This document shows, in pieces, positions 46,556 to 55,455 of a stretch of 64,000 bases of DNA. A program made the translations under genes and the position numbers. The notes beneath the pieces are model-generated. The model did not search any database and had not been told where the DNA came from. It worked only from the letters and a program-made list of their open reading frames with translations. Within the stretch, counting starts at the first letter, position 1; the number at the start of each line of letters is the position of its first letter. Origin of the DNA: an uncultured Lachnospiraceae bacterium (GTDB taxonomy: Bacteria; Bacillota; Clostridia; Lachnospirales; Lachnospiraceae); the NCBI GenBank assembly GCA_910587155.1, contig CAJULA010000014.1, positions 1-64,000 on the forward strand. The letters are read 5' to 3'.

Positions 46556-46981
46556 CTACCTGTCCCCTTTCCTGTCTGACATGCCAAAAAAAGTGGCAAA
46601 CATCTCATCCGATCTGACCGATCCGCGAGGTTTCCTAAAATTTTCATGATTTTGATAAGATTCCATTCCTTCCCCCGGCCGGAACCCAAAGAACCGTTCA
46701 AACGCCGCACTGCCCGGCTCTCTTTCAAACCCGGCCTCTCTCTTCTCCCGCCGATGCGTCCCGTCGTGTTCCTGCCGGCGCGCCCTGTCATACTTCTCCC
46801 GGCTCTCCGCATTGCCAAGACACTGATAGGCTTCCTGAATGTCATACATGCGTCGCTGTTTCTCTTTATTATCCTTTACCACATCCGGATGGAAACGCTT
46901 CGCCAGCGCACGGTAAGCCTTTTTGATGTGTTCCCCGTCCGCATCCCCCGGTATCCCCAATATCGCATAATAGTCTTTCAT
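46556..46981 (-). CDS. J-domain (DnaJ-like) co-chaperone
   Basis: A 141-residue protein. Residues 1-62 are a J domain: DYYAILGIPGDADGEHIKKA, YRALAKRFHPDVVKDNK (with the HPD tripeptide near 33-35) and AYQCLGNAESREKYDRAR. The remaining 80 residues are charged, with FERFFGFRPGEG and a final MFATFFGMSDRK, and have no Gly/Phe or zinc-finger domain. It is the obvious partner of the Hsp70-like ATPase at 40420-42894. A dedicated J/Hsp70 pair inside a contractile-system operon suggests chaperone-assisted sheath or effector handling. Confidence 0.88.
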   Translation of the reverse strand: MKDYYAILGIPGDADGEHIKKAYRALAKRFHPDVVKDNKEKQRRMYDIQEAYQCLGNAESREKYDRARRQEHDGTHRREKREAGFEREPGSAAFERFFGFRPGEGMESYQNHENFRKPRGSVRSDEMFATFFGMSDRKGDR

Positions 46982-47095
46982 TTATTTCTTCCCATAGATC
47001 CGGCCCGGCGTCTTCTGCCGGCAGAGCCAGGCACAGCCGCCTGCCGGCCACTGCCAGCCCCGACCACTGCGCCGTCCCTGCACAGGCCGCGCTTT

Positions 47096-47521
47096 TTATA
47101 CGCTGTAGCCGCCTTCTACGGCGATCTGCGCCATCTTATCCTTTTTCTGCTTGATTATCAGGCGAAATGTCCCCACGCCCTCCGTATCGCCATAGTCTTC
47201 CTTATAGTCCACCACGAATGCGTTGGGAAATGTGAATTTGCGCACAACCTGAGAAGCCGCGATCACTTGTATCTCCGCTTTCCGGTAGCAGTCGGCCTTT
47301 TCCGCCGGCACCAGTGACCATAAGCCCAGCTGTCTCGTCCCGTCGAAGGGATCGCCGTCCACTGCCGTCAGTATTTTACCGGTGATTTCCACCGTACTCC
47401 CCAGATCCGTGGAGCGCGCATTGGAGTCGTGCGGGATATCCGCACGGAATTTCACACTGGTGATGCCGGTCGTTCCCAGCTCGATCGTATTTGGCCCTTC
47501 TACTTTTAATGTAAATCCCAT
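47096..47521 (-). CDS. Contractile-system tube protein, copy 2
   Basis: A 141-residue all-beta protein, MGFTLKVEGPNTIELGTTGI, with DIPHDSNARSTDLGSTVEIT in the middle and FTFPNAFVVDYKEDYGD followed by GTFRLIIKQKKDK at the end. It is a close paralogue of the next gene upstream (47611-48039): the DIPHDSNARSTDLGST block is identical, and so are NADCYRK-like and NAFVVDY segments. Size and position next to the sheath gene fit a phage-tail-tube/Hcp-type inner tube. Two tubes could form mixed rings or a specialised first or last ring. There is a 90-base gap to the other tube gene. Confidence 0.8.
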   Translation of the reverse strand: MGFTLKVEGPNTIELGTTGITSVKFRADIPHDSNARSTDLGSTVEITGKILTAVDGDPFDGTRQLGLWSLVPAEKADCYRKAEIQVIAASQVVRKFTFPNAFVVDYKEDYGDTEGVGTFRLIIKQKKDKMAQIAVEGGYSV

Positions 47522-47610
47522 CTCTTTTTCCTTCCTTTCTGCTCGTAACAGCCTGGTCGGGCTGACCCGCTGCTTCCCGGATCAGCGCAGTCCGCATAGC
47601 CCCATGGCTG

Positions 47611-48039
47611 TTATTCCCCGCTGAATCCGCCTTCGAATTTCAATGCGGCCATCTTGTCTTTTTTCTGTTTAATCAGCAGCGTAAACACGCCCGTGCCGGT
47701 CTCATCGGAAAAATCTTCTTCATAATCCACGACAAATGCATTCGGGATGGTGATCTGTCTCACGATCTGCGAAGCGCTCACCACGTCGATCTCCACCTTG
47801 CGGTAGCAGTCTGCGTTCTCAGCCGGCACCAGCGCCCATCTGGCGATTTTACTCGTATCATCCGCCGCTTCCCCTCCTACGGCTGCCAGTATCTTTCCCC
47901 TGATCTGCGCCGTGCTTCCCAGATCCGTGGAGCGCGCATTGGAATCATGCGGAATATCCGCACCGAACTGTACCGACATAATACTCGTCTCCGGCAGGCT
48001 GATCTGCTCATTCCCTTCGATCTTCAAACGTAATCCCAT
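47611..48039 (-). CDS. Contractile-system tube protein, copy 1
   Basis: A 142-residue beta-rich protein (MGLRLKIEGNEQISLPETSI, DIPHDSNARSTDLGSTAQIR, IPNAFVVDYEEDFSDETGTG, FTLLIKQKKDK). It lies 21 bases downstream of the sheath gene, the standard sheath-tube order of phage tails and contractile injection systems. It has no signal peptide, as expected for a tube assembled in the cytoplasm. Compared with copy 2, the variable parts are residues 1-22 and the loop around 60-70 (GGEAADDTSKIARWAL). Confidence 0.82.
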   Translation of the reverse strand: MGLRLKIEGNEQISLPETSIMSVQFGADIPHDSNARSTDLGSTAQIRGKILAAVGGEAADDTSKIARWALVPAENADCYRKVEIDVVSASQIVRQITIPNAFVVDYEEDFSDETGTGVFTLLIKQKKDKMAALKFEGGFSGE

Positions 48040-48060
48040 GTTTCTTCCCTCCTTGTTGTT

Positions 48061-50232
48061 TTACCCGGCGGTCCCGGCTTTCCTGGTCAGTTCCACCTTG
48101 AGATTTCTTGTTGTATTGCTGAACGTCACAGAGACATTACAGATACCGTTTTTCTCGTCAATCTCATAATCCAGCTCATCCCCGTCCTGCAGCACGGCAT
48201 TGACATGCTGCCTGTCCGCATCCCACCGGCTCTTCTGGCTGCTGGGATTGTTGCTGAAAAACTTCATGATCTTATCCTGTTTGAAATCGCCGCTGTAAAA
48301 CCGCAGCATTCTTTCTATATAAGTGATGACCATCGTCTTATAGATGGGTTCAAACTCTGTACCGTTGCTGAGGAGATTGCGCGCTTTGTAGACCATGATA
48401 TTTTTGATCTCTTTGCCTTTGTACTGCGCGTTATCCGAAGTAAATACAAAACCAAACCCTGTATGGTTAATGGAATTTTTGATGGCATTGGTAAAGCCCG
48501 AGATTTCTTTTGTCATACTGGTAGCCGCCAGCAGGGCATTATCATCCGCCTCCACGTCAAACCGTACGCCCGGGTATTCCATGCTGGCATTGGCAAAGCG
48601 CTGTTTGAGGTATTCCGGGCACTGCCATGCGGCCACAATGCCTGCCGCCTCATAGGCTGCCCCCACATAGATGCCCTCCAGCCACATTTTCATGACATCT
48701 TCCTTTTCCCCTGAGAGCGCCACATTTCCTTCCTCATCCATGACCATCTTCTTGTCCAGTATCAGCCCGGACTTGTCCTTGGGAATGACAGTCACATTGG
48801 GGATACAGGGAACCACGAATTCACTGTAATCCTTCTTCATCAGCGGTGTGCATTTATCCTTGAAGATGCCCACCCCCTCCGTGGCCACATAGCTGAACGT
48901 CGTCTCTTCTCCTGTCCGGAAACTGAAAAATGTTGTGATGCGATAAGGAGAAATGGCGTGCATAAGCGCCGTCAGGCTCTCCATCGTATTGGTTCCGGGC
49001 TTTTCGGTCTTCTGGTTCCCCGCAAAGCGGATTCTCTGCAGACGCCCTCCCTCTGTCTGGTTCAGTTCCACATCCGGCACAATTCCCAGCCATATCGTAT
49101 TGTCAAATTCATTTTTGTCATTGGTCGTATTCAGGTATGTGAGCAGTCTGGGGAGATTGCTGGCCTTTACCATCAGATCGAGCGGGGTGTTCGTAATCAG
49201 CAGCCTGGGCTGCATCCCCTTTTCCTTTACCTGATACTGGTCAAAAAATGTCTTCACCCCCAGTATCTTCTCGATCAGCGGCTTCACCGCTTTGATAAAG
49301 TCATCTTTGCTCTTTTTATAAAATTCCAGATAATGGTTATAGTTTTTCACTTCCACTTCCCGGTCTATGCTGCTCTCCATGGTGGAAGTCAGCGGGCAGA
49401 AGGTTCGTACCACCAGATCCCTCACATAGTCGGATTTTTCCTCATTCAGAGCATCATAGTCTTCCCGGAAGGTTTCCATCAGACTTGTGTTGATCTGATC
49501 ATCCACCACGGCCAGCTGGGTACTCTCCTCCTGCTTCATCTCCAGGATTTTCAGCTCGCCGTCATCTCCCATGCTCAAAAGTCCCGCTTTGAAATCCCGT
49601 CCCTGCTGTCCGCTGTCATTGTCTCCCAGCAGCAGACGTGTCTTAATATCCTCAATGGCCAATGGCAGCATCGCCAGGACATTGTTATAGTTCTGGCTGG
49701 CCTGCTCGAACTGGTAGTTCAGTTTGTCTCCGATGTCCAGCCGCTTGGGGTCCTCTTCGTCAAGCTCCATATATTTTCCATAGGTGTACTGGATTTCACG
49801 CCGGACCTGTCTGATATCCTCCATGATTTTTCTGGGCGAAATCATGTCCAGCACATTGGCAAACTGAAATTCCACATTTGCCACCCCCTGCGCTTCCCTG
49901 GCGCCCAGCAGTGTGATCAGCATATTAAGCAGATCATTCTGTTCATTCAGCGGGATCACGGTAATGCAGTTTTCCGGAATATTTTCCGGCTTCACCAGGC
50001 TGTAACGGATGGCGCCCGATAAGGCATCGCACCACGAATAGACAACCGGTTCAAATTTTTCCAGAAATTCCGCAAAATCCGATACGACCAGTTCTTCGTT
50101 GATCTCTCTGATCTTGTCGTCATCCAGACTGCTCTTTCCCCTTACGTCTCCGATCAGGGTGAGCAGATTCAGCTTCTCCGCATTCACTTCCGCAAACAGG
50201 ATCGTCCTGTTTGTCTGGGTTATTGTTTCCAT
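48061..50232 (-). CDS. Contractile sheath protein (TssC-like)
   Basis: A 723-residue protein, larger than most phage sheaths (about 400-500) and possibly equivalent to a TssB-TssC fusion. The N-terminal 250 residues are helical and resemble TssB-type sequence (VVSDFAEFLEKFEPVVYSWC; VANVEFQFANVLDMISPRK). The C-terminal half has the sheath-type segments TNTMESLTALMHAISPYRIT, EGIYVGAAYEAAGIVAAWQC, NSINHTGFGFVFTSDNAQYK and a C-terminal beta-arm (LQDGDELDYEIDEKNGICNV) that would form the sheath handshake. The last 60 residues look like the C-terminal domain that donates a strand to neighbours. It is followed by the two tube genes. Confidence 0.8.
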   Translation of the reverse strand: METITQTNRTILFAEVNAEKLNLLTLIGDVRGKSSLDDDKIREINEELVVSDFAEFLEKFEPVVYSWCDALSGAIRYSLVKPENIPENCITVIPLNEQNDLLNMLITLLGAREAQGVANVEFQFANVLDMISPRKIMEDIRQVRREIQYTYGKYMELDEEDPKRLDIGDKLNYQFEQASQNYNNVLAMLPLAIEDIKTRLLLGDNDSGQQGRDFKAGLLSMGDDGELKILEMKQEESTQLAVVDDQINTSLMETFREDYDALNEEKSDYVRDLVVRTFCPLTSTMESSIDREVEVKNYNHYLEFYKKSKDDFIKAVKPLIEKILGVKTFFDQYQVKEKGMQPRLLITNTPLDLMVKASNLPRLLTYLNTTNDKNEFDNTIWLGIVPDVELNQTEGGRLQRIRFAGNQKTEKPGTNTMESLTALMHAISPYRITTFFSFRTGEETTFSYVATEGVGIFKDKCTPLMKKDYSEFVVPCIPNVTVIPKDKSGLILDKKMVMDEEGNVALSGEKEDVMKMWLEGIYVGAAYEAAGIVAAWQCPEYLKQRFANASMEYPGVRFDVEADDNALLAATSMTKEISGFTNAIKNSINHTGFGFVFTSDNAQYKGKEIKNIMVYKARNLLSNGTEFEPIYKTMVITYIERMLRFYSGDFKQDKIMKFFSNNPSSQKSRWDADRQHVNAVLQDGDELDYEIDEKNGICNVSVTFSNTTRNLKVELTRKAGTAG

Positions 50233-50300
50233 AGGTTTTCCTTTCTTATTTGGAGTTCCGCAACAGACCTCCGGGGCCGTCTGGCGGGTGGGTAAATGGG

Positions 50301-52316
50301 TTACTGTATCACGGAGATATAGTGGAGTTCGAGTTCGCAGGCGCCGTTTTGGGCGGTTATGTAGATGATATCTCCGAATCCCACTCTGTACTGGAGCTGG
50401 CGGCAGACGATGGAACCGCCGATCATGACCGTGGCATCGGTGGAATGATACAGGATCATGCGGCGCTCCTCATCTGCGATGAGGAACACTTCCGAAAGTC
50501 CCAGGCGCTGCGCCAGTTCCGGATACTCCTTCAGCAGATCCCCGACGCATACTCTCACATTTTTTATCTTATGCATGGGGAAGGTCAGGGGCGGGATTTC
50601 CGGCAGATCATCCGGCCAGAGGGTTACATAAGCATCAAGTCTGCCCACGAAGTGGTTTCCCGCCTTTTTTTCTTCGATCACCTCCAGCTCCGGTTTCGGT
50701 CTGTAAAATATCTTAAAAAGCAACACTGCCGCTGCCAGTACAAGCGGAAGAACGAGCCACCAGTATGCCTGCCAGAATGGAACGACCAGAATCCACGCCG
50801 GGCAGGAAATCTGTGCTTCCCCGTCGGAAATAATGAGTGTAAGTGTCTGGATGCCGGGACGGCGGGGCTGTATGCACAAGTAATTGTCCTCCAGCCACGC
50901 ATCCGCATTTTCCTCCGGTCCCTTCTCGATCGCATAGGTGAGACTGTCACCGTCTTCGTCATGGAAACACCTGTCCAGATCGCAGCTTGTCTGCGTCTGC
51001 AGGGTATGAATCCGCAGCTGCGGAAGCGTACCCTGCGGCGGTGAATTCACCACTTCCAGCATCGTCTCAAAGCGATACACCCCCAGTCTGTCTGACAGTT
51101 CTCCCGTCAGTTGGCAGATGCCGGAATATGCGGCCGTAAAGCTTCCTTCCAGTATCCCCTCCCGAATCTGTACACCCCTGATCTGCACATTCTGATCGGG
51201 ATTCCCGCCCGCCGCGCAGGTCAGTGTCCATGCAAACTGCCGATAAAACGCCTCGTCATATATGATGTCTCCGTTTTTATCCCGGAAATAAACCTGGTAG
51301 GTACTCTCGCGGTTTCTGGAAATGGTTTCCTCCGCCTGAAAAACCGGTGTGAGATTGCGGTATCCGACCAGAAACACTTTCAGCTCCTGACCCTGATTGG
51401 TCATTGTTCTCACGCTTACCTCGCTGCCACGGCTCCCCAGAAGCGTGCCGCTTATCTTGCCTGCCGCATAACAGGACTGACTGAGCATAGGAATTTCCTC
51501 CCCGCCGCAGACAATCACCGCCTGCCCCGTCTTCTCCGAAGAGACCAGCAGTACATCCACCTCATCCAGATACGGCTCATCCAGCACACAGCGTATCTCC
51601 TGCTCCCCGCCCGCATAGACGCCGCTGGAAAACTGCTCAATCGTGTACGACAGCGTACCGCTGAATATTCCATACAGTACTTCGATGAGCGCATCTCCGT
51701 CCGCTGCCGCATAGCTTTCCGCTCCGGTGTCCGCCGCCATTTTTTCCAGAATCCCCCTGCTGCCTTCATATTCCCCAAACGCAATGGTATAGATCGGGAC
51801 GCCTTCCTCCGTGCACTGGCTGATGCAGCGCGCCATCTCCTCATCCGACTCCCGCAGCGTCCGGCTCCCACTGCCCGGCAAATCTGACACGCCGTCGGAG
51901 ATCAGCACGATCACCCGTCTGCGGCCTTCCTGCGCCTCCATCAGCGCGTACGCCTCCGAAAGCCCCAGGCCAATATCCGTATCCCCCGCATAAGGAACGG
52001 AATCAATCAGTTCTTTCAGATCATCCCGCTTTGCCTGCTGCGCTATGGACACGGGCGGAGTCTTTGCCACAATCGCGTCACTGTACGCCACAAAACCGAT
52101 CCGAATGCTCTCCGCATGCACCGTATCCACAAATGCTTTCATCATCCCCCTGCCGATCCCATCCGGGTCATTACTCCTCATCGAGCCGCTACAGTCCATG
52201 ACAAAGATAATATCCAGCCCTTCCTCCCTGCTTACAATCTCCCTGGCACAGACATGCAAAGAAAAAGACAGCAGAAATGTTACATATAAAATCGCTGCTG
52301 TCAGACATCTCCTCAT
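50301..52316 (-). CDS. Signal-peptide VWA-domain membrane protein with FHA-like tail
   Basis: A 671-residue protein. A signal peptide (MRRCLTAAILYVTFLLSFSL) is followed by a von Willebrand A domain with a complete MIDAS: DCSGS at 41-45, GDTDIGLG and LISDGVSDLP. The middle 300 residues are beta-rich, Ig-like extracytoplasmic domains. One transmembrane helix near 535-557 (WWLVLPLVLAAAVLLFKIFY) leads to a cytoplasmic C-terminus (RLDAYVTLWPDDLPEIPPLT; DATVMIGGSIVCRQLQYRVG) that resembles an FHA-like fold. It begins the core operon; the ATG at 52316 is preferred over a TTG 33 bases upstream. It may anchor the machine in the membrane or sense an external ligand. Confidence 0.8.
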   Translation of the reverse strand: MRRCLTAAILYVTFLLSFSLHVCAREIVSREEGLDIIFVMDCSGSMRSNDPDGIGRGMMKAFVDTVHAESIRIGFVAYSDAIVAKTPPVSIAQQAKRDDLKELIDSVPYAGDTDIGLGLSEAYALMEAQEGRRRVIVLISDGVSDLPGSGSRTLRESDEEMARCISQCTEEGVPIYTIAFGEYEGSRGILEKMAADTGAESYAAADGDALIEVLYGIFSGTLSYTIEQFSSGVYAGGEQEIRCVLDEPYLDEVDVLLVSSEKTGQAVIVCGGEEIPMLSQSCYAAGKISGTLLGSRGSEVSVRTMTNQGQELKVFLVGYRNLTPVFQAEETISRNRESTYQVYFRDKNGDIIYDEAFYRQFAWTLTCAAGGNPDQNVQIRGVQIREGILEGSFTAAYSGICQLTGELSDRLGVYRFETMLEVVNSPPQGTLPQLRIHTLQTQTSCDLDRCFHDEDGDSLTYAIEKGPEENADAWLEDNYLCIQPRRPGIQTLTLIISDGEAQISCPAWILVVPFWQAYWWLVLPLVLAAAVLLFKIFYRPKPELEVIEEKKAGNHFVGRLDAYVTLWPDDLPEIPPLTFPMHKIKNVRVCVGDLLKEYPELAQRLGLSEVFLIADEERRMILYHSTDATVMIGGSIVCRQLQYRVGFGDIIYITAQNGACELELHYISVIQ

Positions 52317-52465
52317 ATCCTTTTCCCCCTGCCTATTAGCAAAACGCAACAGACCGGCTGCTCTGTTACCTCTATCTTTCCTTTTCCATTTCTCGCAAAA
52401 CGGCCCGTCTCTCAGGTCAAAATCCGCGAGACAGCGGCAAAAAATCAGCTTCTGCCACCTGTTAT

Positions 52466-52493
52466 TTTATATTTTATCACCAATTTTCGACAA
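52466..52493 (-). promoter_or_regulatory. Putative promoter of the contractile-system core operon
   Basis: On the minus strand, TTGTCG (52488-52493) and TATAAA (52466-52471) are separated by 16 bases and lie about 150 bases upstream of the VWA gene. They lie between it and the agr terminator at 52565-52606. The -35 is four of six to consensus and the spacing is slightly short. The surrounding AT-rich stretch supports a promoter, but start site and strength are not shown. Confidence 0.4.
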
Positions 52494-52564
52494 AAAAATA
52501 CCATGGCCGTAAACGACCCACTTCCTGACCGCAACTTGTTTCACGCTCTGGTAAGGCACAAATA

Positions 52565-52606
52565 AAAGAACCTCCCGGTTCCTGCTTTGAAACCGAAAGG
52601 TTCTTT
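52565..52606 (-). terminator. Terminator after agrD
   Basis: AAAGAACCTCCCGGTTC and GAAACCGAAAGGTTCTTT form a stem with two small internal loops (AGAACCT paired with AGGTTCT, CGGTT paired with AACCG) and a loop of about 7 bases. On the minus strand it is followed by TTATTTG, a modest T-rich tail. It sits 42 bases beyond the agrD stop and ends the agr operon; it is also nearly symmetrical, so it could act both ways. Confidence 0.7.
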
Positions 52607-52647
52607 TCTGATACCGTCGATCAGCCTGACCTGACCTCTCTGTACTT

Positions 52648-52761
52648 TTACTCCTGAATGAATTCTTCCGGAACTTCCGGCTCATAAGTAGCTCCGCAGG
52701 AAAAATAGCCCGCGCCATAGATCGCCGCCTTTTCAATGAGAGCCGCCAATACTTCCCACAT
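52648..52761 (-). CDS. agrD: AgrD-type autoinducing peptide precursor
   Basis: A 37-residue frame, too short for usual ORF cut-offs. An amphipathic N-terminal helix (MWEVLAALIEKAAIYGAG) precedes YFSCGATY, then the conserved acidic tail EPEVPEEF. The Cys-x4 spacing before the EPE block matches AgrD peptides that form a five-residue thiolactone ring, so the mature signal is predicted to contain ring CGATY with a short N-terminal tail. This is inference from the family. An AGGAGG site lies 9 bases before the ATG, which overlaps the end of agrB by 29 bases. AgrB should process and cyclise it; AgrC should detect the export product. Confidence 0.8.
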   Translation of the reverse strand: MWEVLAALIEKAAIYGAGYFSCGATYEPEVPEEFIQE

Positions 52762-53341
52762 TTCCACATTCCTCCTTTTCTGCCATTGCTATCATAACGG
52801 CAACTGCTGTCGTCGCCAGTATGGCTGTATATAAATATATCTCTCTGCCCGCCGCCTGAAGACTCAGGCACACTGCTGTTTCCAGAATCTGCATCCGGTG
52901 CATACGCCTTCTGTTCCCCGCAATCCGATCCTCCCGCAAAGGATGGCGGCGCGAGCGAAATGGCCCCCGCAGCCAGATAAACAGCTGTGCAACGCCGTAA
53001 ACAATCCACAAAAATATCCCCGCCACCCTTCCTGTCCGCGAACAGAATTCTCCTCCGCCTGCACAGATAAAAGCAGTCAGACTGGTCAGCACAAAACACT
53101 TCCCATAAGACGGGGCATGATAGCCGCCGGCCACTGTTCTGATCGGCATAAAGTACAGCAAAAAAATAAGTGCTGATGCAAATCGCCCTGATGAAAGACC
53201 TGCCAGCAAAATAAATAATGCCACAGATGCCGTTGACACGATCAGTTCACACCCGTAGCGGTATACATCTCTCCTTTCCTCTGCAATCGCCCTATGTACA
53301 ATCAACCGCTTAACTACCCATTCCGATATAAGAGTTAACAT
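52733..53341 (-). CDS. agrB: AgrB-like peptide processing membrane protease
   Basis: A 202-residue membrane protein with about six hydrophobic segments (including LIVSTASVALFILLAGL, and later FICAGGGE and LSLQAAGREIYLYTAILATT). The motif RTVAGGYHAPSYGKC holds the catalytic His (H75) and Cys (C82), seven residues apart as in Staphylococcus AgrB. It removes the C-terminal tail of AgrD and helps form the thiolactone. It lies 7 bases downstream of agrC and overlaps agrD. The C-terminal part from 52733 to about 52800 is variable. Confidence 0.88.
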   Translation of the reverse strand: MLTLISEWVVKRLIVHRAIAEERRDVYRYGCELIVSTASVALFILLAGLSSGRFASALIFLLYFMPIRTVAGGYHAPSYGKCFVLTSLTAFICAGGGEFCSRTGRVAGIFLWIVYGVAQLFIWLRGPFRSRRHPLREDRIAGNRRRMHRMQILETAVCLSLQAAGREIYLYTAILATTAVAVMIAMAEKEECGNVGSIGGSH

Positions 53342-53348
53342 ATCTTCC

Positions 53349-54665
53349 TCAAAAAAAGAATACCACCACTACCTCAAACCACCCGTCCCGGCAGTTATAT
53401 GTCATGGTTCCTTTATTTTTTTCCATAATCATTTCCATGCTCCGCATTCCCCATCCATGAAGCCAGCTCTCCTTCTTCAGCGTGCGTGGTAACAATCGCT
53501 CTTCCCGCTCCGGCAGTTCCTGCCCCTCGCAGGTGTTTGCCACTTTAATCATAACCGTTTCCTGAATATTTTTAATCAATACCTGAATCTCTCTGTTTGC
53601 CCCGATCTCCCCGACTCTTTCGCAGCCCTCGATGGCATTGTCGAGCACATTGCCCAGCAAGGCACATAAATCCGTCTCGGAAATGTCCTGCACCTTTTCA
53701 TTGACCCGATCCGCCTCAATTTGGAAGCGGATATTTTTCTCTTCTGCCGCCGCCTTTTTGCAGCTGAGTACAAAATCTATGATCGCAATTCCTGTAAAGA
53801 CATGACGGCCAATTTCCTGATAACTGCTTCGCAGAGAAGATGCATAAGCCGCTGCTTTCTCATAGCTTCCGCCCATCAGATAATTTTCTATCGTAAGGAG
53901 ATGGTTTCTGAGATCGTGATAATAGGCCTGGCTTTGGTTATAATTTTTCAGCATGGTATGGTATCCATCCGCCATCACACGCCCGCGTTCCTCCAGTAAT
54001 TCCATCTGTAACTGCCGCCCTTTCACTTTTGTGTACTGCACTACCAGACTGCCGCCCATCGCCATCACAAGGAAGAACATAAGTCCAATCCCGGCTATAT
54101 CCGCATTGATTTCCGTACAGACTTTCTGTAAAAAAGCAAAGGACAAAATAACTGCAATTGCCACGCCGGGCAGCATTTTCCTGAATGGAACAGAAATCTT
54201 TTTCAGCTGCGAATGAAATATGACATAAAGCAAAATCAACACAGCCTTGGCGACCACTACCAGCAAAAAACGGTCCCAGGACTGACTCTGTACGATTTTC
54301 AAGCCATAATCACGGTTTCCGCTCATGATCCCCACGACCACAATCAGAAGGAAATCCAGAGAATATAAAATGAGAAAAAAACTGCCCACGGAAACCAGGA
54401 TATCCGCCATCTTTTTTCGATACCACAGATAAGAAATCCATGTCATTCCGATTATTTCATAAAATACGGCCAATACTGACAGCAGTTCCACCCGGTTTAT
54501 CACCCAGAGTCCTGCTGTCATCCCTGCAGCCAGGATACTGATATGGCCATATTTCTTTCGTTCCACACCGACAATATCACTGACAAACAGAAAACCGATC
54601 AGATTCTCCAGCCATCCGGCCAGCGCTTCCATCACCCACAATCCCATCATAAGAGTTCTCCCCAA
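53349..54665 (-). CDS. agrC: AgrC-like GHKL sensor histidine kinase
   Basis: A 438-residue protein. The N-terminal 200 residues are about six transmembrane helices (SIGSFFLILYSLDFLLIVVV, FLLVVVAKAVLILLYVIFHS, ISFAFLQKVC-type text). A cytoplasmic region follows with YYHDLRNHLLTIENYL, the phospho-acceptor His box (H in HDLRNH near 251). The GHKL ATPase part has LCALLGNVLDNAIEG as the N box and LHGWGMRSMEMIMEKNKG as the G-type box, ending in a beta strand. It overlaps agrA by 19 bases. It should sense the cyclic AgrD peptide and phosphorylate AgrA. Confidence 0.88.
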   Translation of the reverse strand: MGRTLMMGLWVMEALAGWLENLIGFLFVSDIVGVERKKYGHISILAAGMTAGLWVINRVELLSVLAVFYEIIGMTWISYLWYRKKMADILVSVGSFFLILYSLDFLLIVVVGIMSGNRDYGLKIVQSQSWDRFLLVVVAKAVLILLYVIFHSQLKKISVPFRKMLPGVAIAVILSFAFLQKVCTEINADIAGIGLMFFLVMAMGGSLVVQYTKVKGRQLQMELLEERGRVMADGYHTMLKNYNQSQAYYHDLRNHLLTIENYLMGGSYEKAAAYASSLRSSYQEIGRHVFTGIAIIDFVLSCKKAAAEEKNIRFQIEADRVNEKVQDISETDLCALLGNVLDNAIEGCERVGEIGANREIQVLIKNIQETVMIKVANTCEGQELPEREERLLPRTLKKESWLHGWGMRSMEMIMEKNKGTMTYNCRDGWFEVVVVFFF

Positions 54666-55372
54666 TATGCGGCAAAAGCCGCTTTCAGCTTTTGTATATG
54701 ATCTCTGTTCGTATGCAGAATAATGTCACAATCCATTACCACTTCTTCCTGTTGGATTCTGTTGATACGCGGTATGTTGACAATATAGCTTCTGTCCAGT
54801 ATCAGCATATCGGGATTGCGCATCTTTTCATAGACCCTGGCCAAGCTGCATCTTTCTTTTTCCCTCCTGCCGTCCTTCAGCACAAACAGTACATATTTTC
54901 TGTCTTTGTATATGTAAACCACATCTTCCTGATAGAATTTTACGCATTTGATTTTATTTTGTATGATATAGGGCTTGTGCTTTAGTCTGTTGTCCATTTC
55001 CGCAAAAAAAGCATCCAGTGCCATTCCCAGCTTATCCCGGAAATCCTCTTTGGCAATGTATCGAAAAACCTTCTTATAGGAACAGGCGTCCACTGCATAT
55101 CCGATATAGGAAGTCAACAGGATGATTTCTGCCCCGCCGTCGTCTGCTTCCAGCCTCTCCAGAATATCCATACCCGAGTATAGCGGCATCCTGATATCAA
55201 GAATATACAGATCATATCCTTTCTTCTTACTGACCGCATCCATCAACTGCCCGCTGTCTGTATATACCTTCAGGGAAACCTCAGGCCCTGCTTTTATACA
55301 ATATCCCAGTATATATGTCTTTAACTGCTCTGCAAATTCCATGTCATCGTCACATACCGCGATCCTGTACAT
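54647..55372 (-). CDS. agrA: AgrA-like LytTR response regulator
   Basis: A 241-residue protein from the ATG at 55372. The receiver domain has RIAVCDDD and phospho-acceptor Asp in LYILDIRMPLYSGMD near 58; LLTSY and the conserved Lys (YSYKKVFRYIAK-type) follow. The C-terminal 100 residues are a LytTR DNA-binding domain (KCVKFYQEDVVYIYKDRKYV; DRSYIVNIPRINRIQ). The longer frame to 55441 has no ribosome site and extends into the leader, so the shorter start is used. It is the first gene of the operon here, an unusual order (A-C-B-D) compared with the common B-D-C-A. Confidence 0.88.
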   Translation of the reverse strand: MYRIAVCDDDMEFAEQLKTYILGYCIKAGPEVSLKVYTDSGQLMDAVSKKKGYDLYILDIRMPLYSGMDILERLEADDGGAEIILLTSYIGYAVDACSYKKVFRYIAKEDFRDKLGMALDAFFAEMDNRLKHKPYIIQNKIKCVKFYQEDVVYIYKDRKYVLFVLKDGRREKERCSLARVYEKMRNPDMLILDRSYIVNIPRINRIQQEEVVMDCDIILHTNRDHIQKLKAAFAAYWGELL

Positions 55373-55455
55373 TACTTCTTTATCTCCCCGTGTACTCCTA
55401 CTACAACAAACGGTTAACAGCGATCTCCCCTGAGGGACCATCTTCCACTGACATG

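Noticed and set aside
54992..55372. Possible site-specific recombinase near the invertible segment
   Set aside because: No serine or tyrosine recombinase motifs are present in any frame between 52.6 and 64 kb; the gene here is a response regulator.
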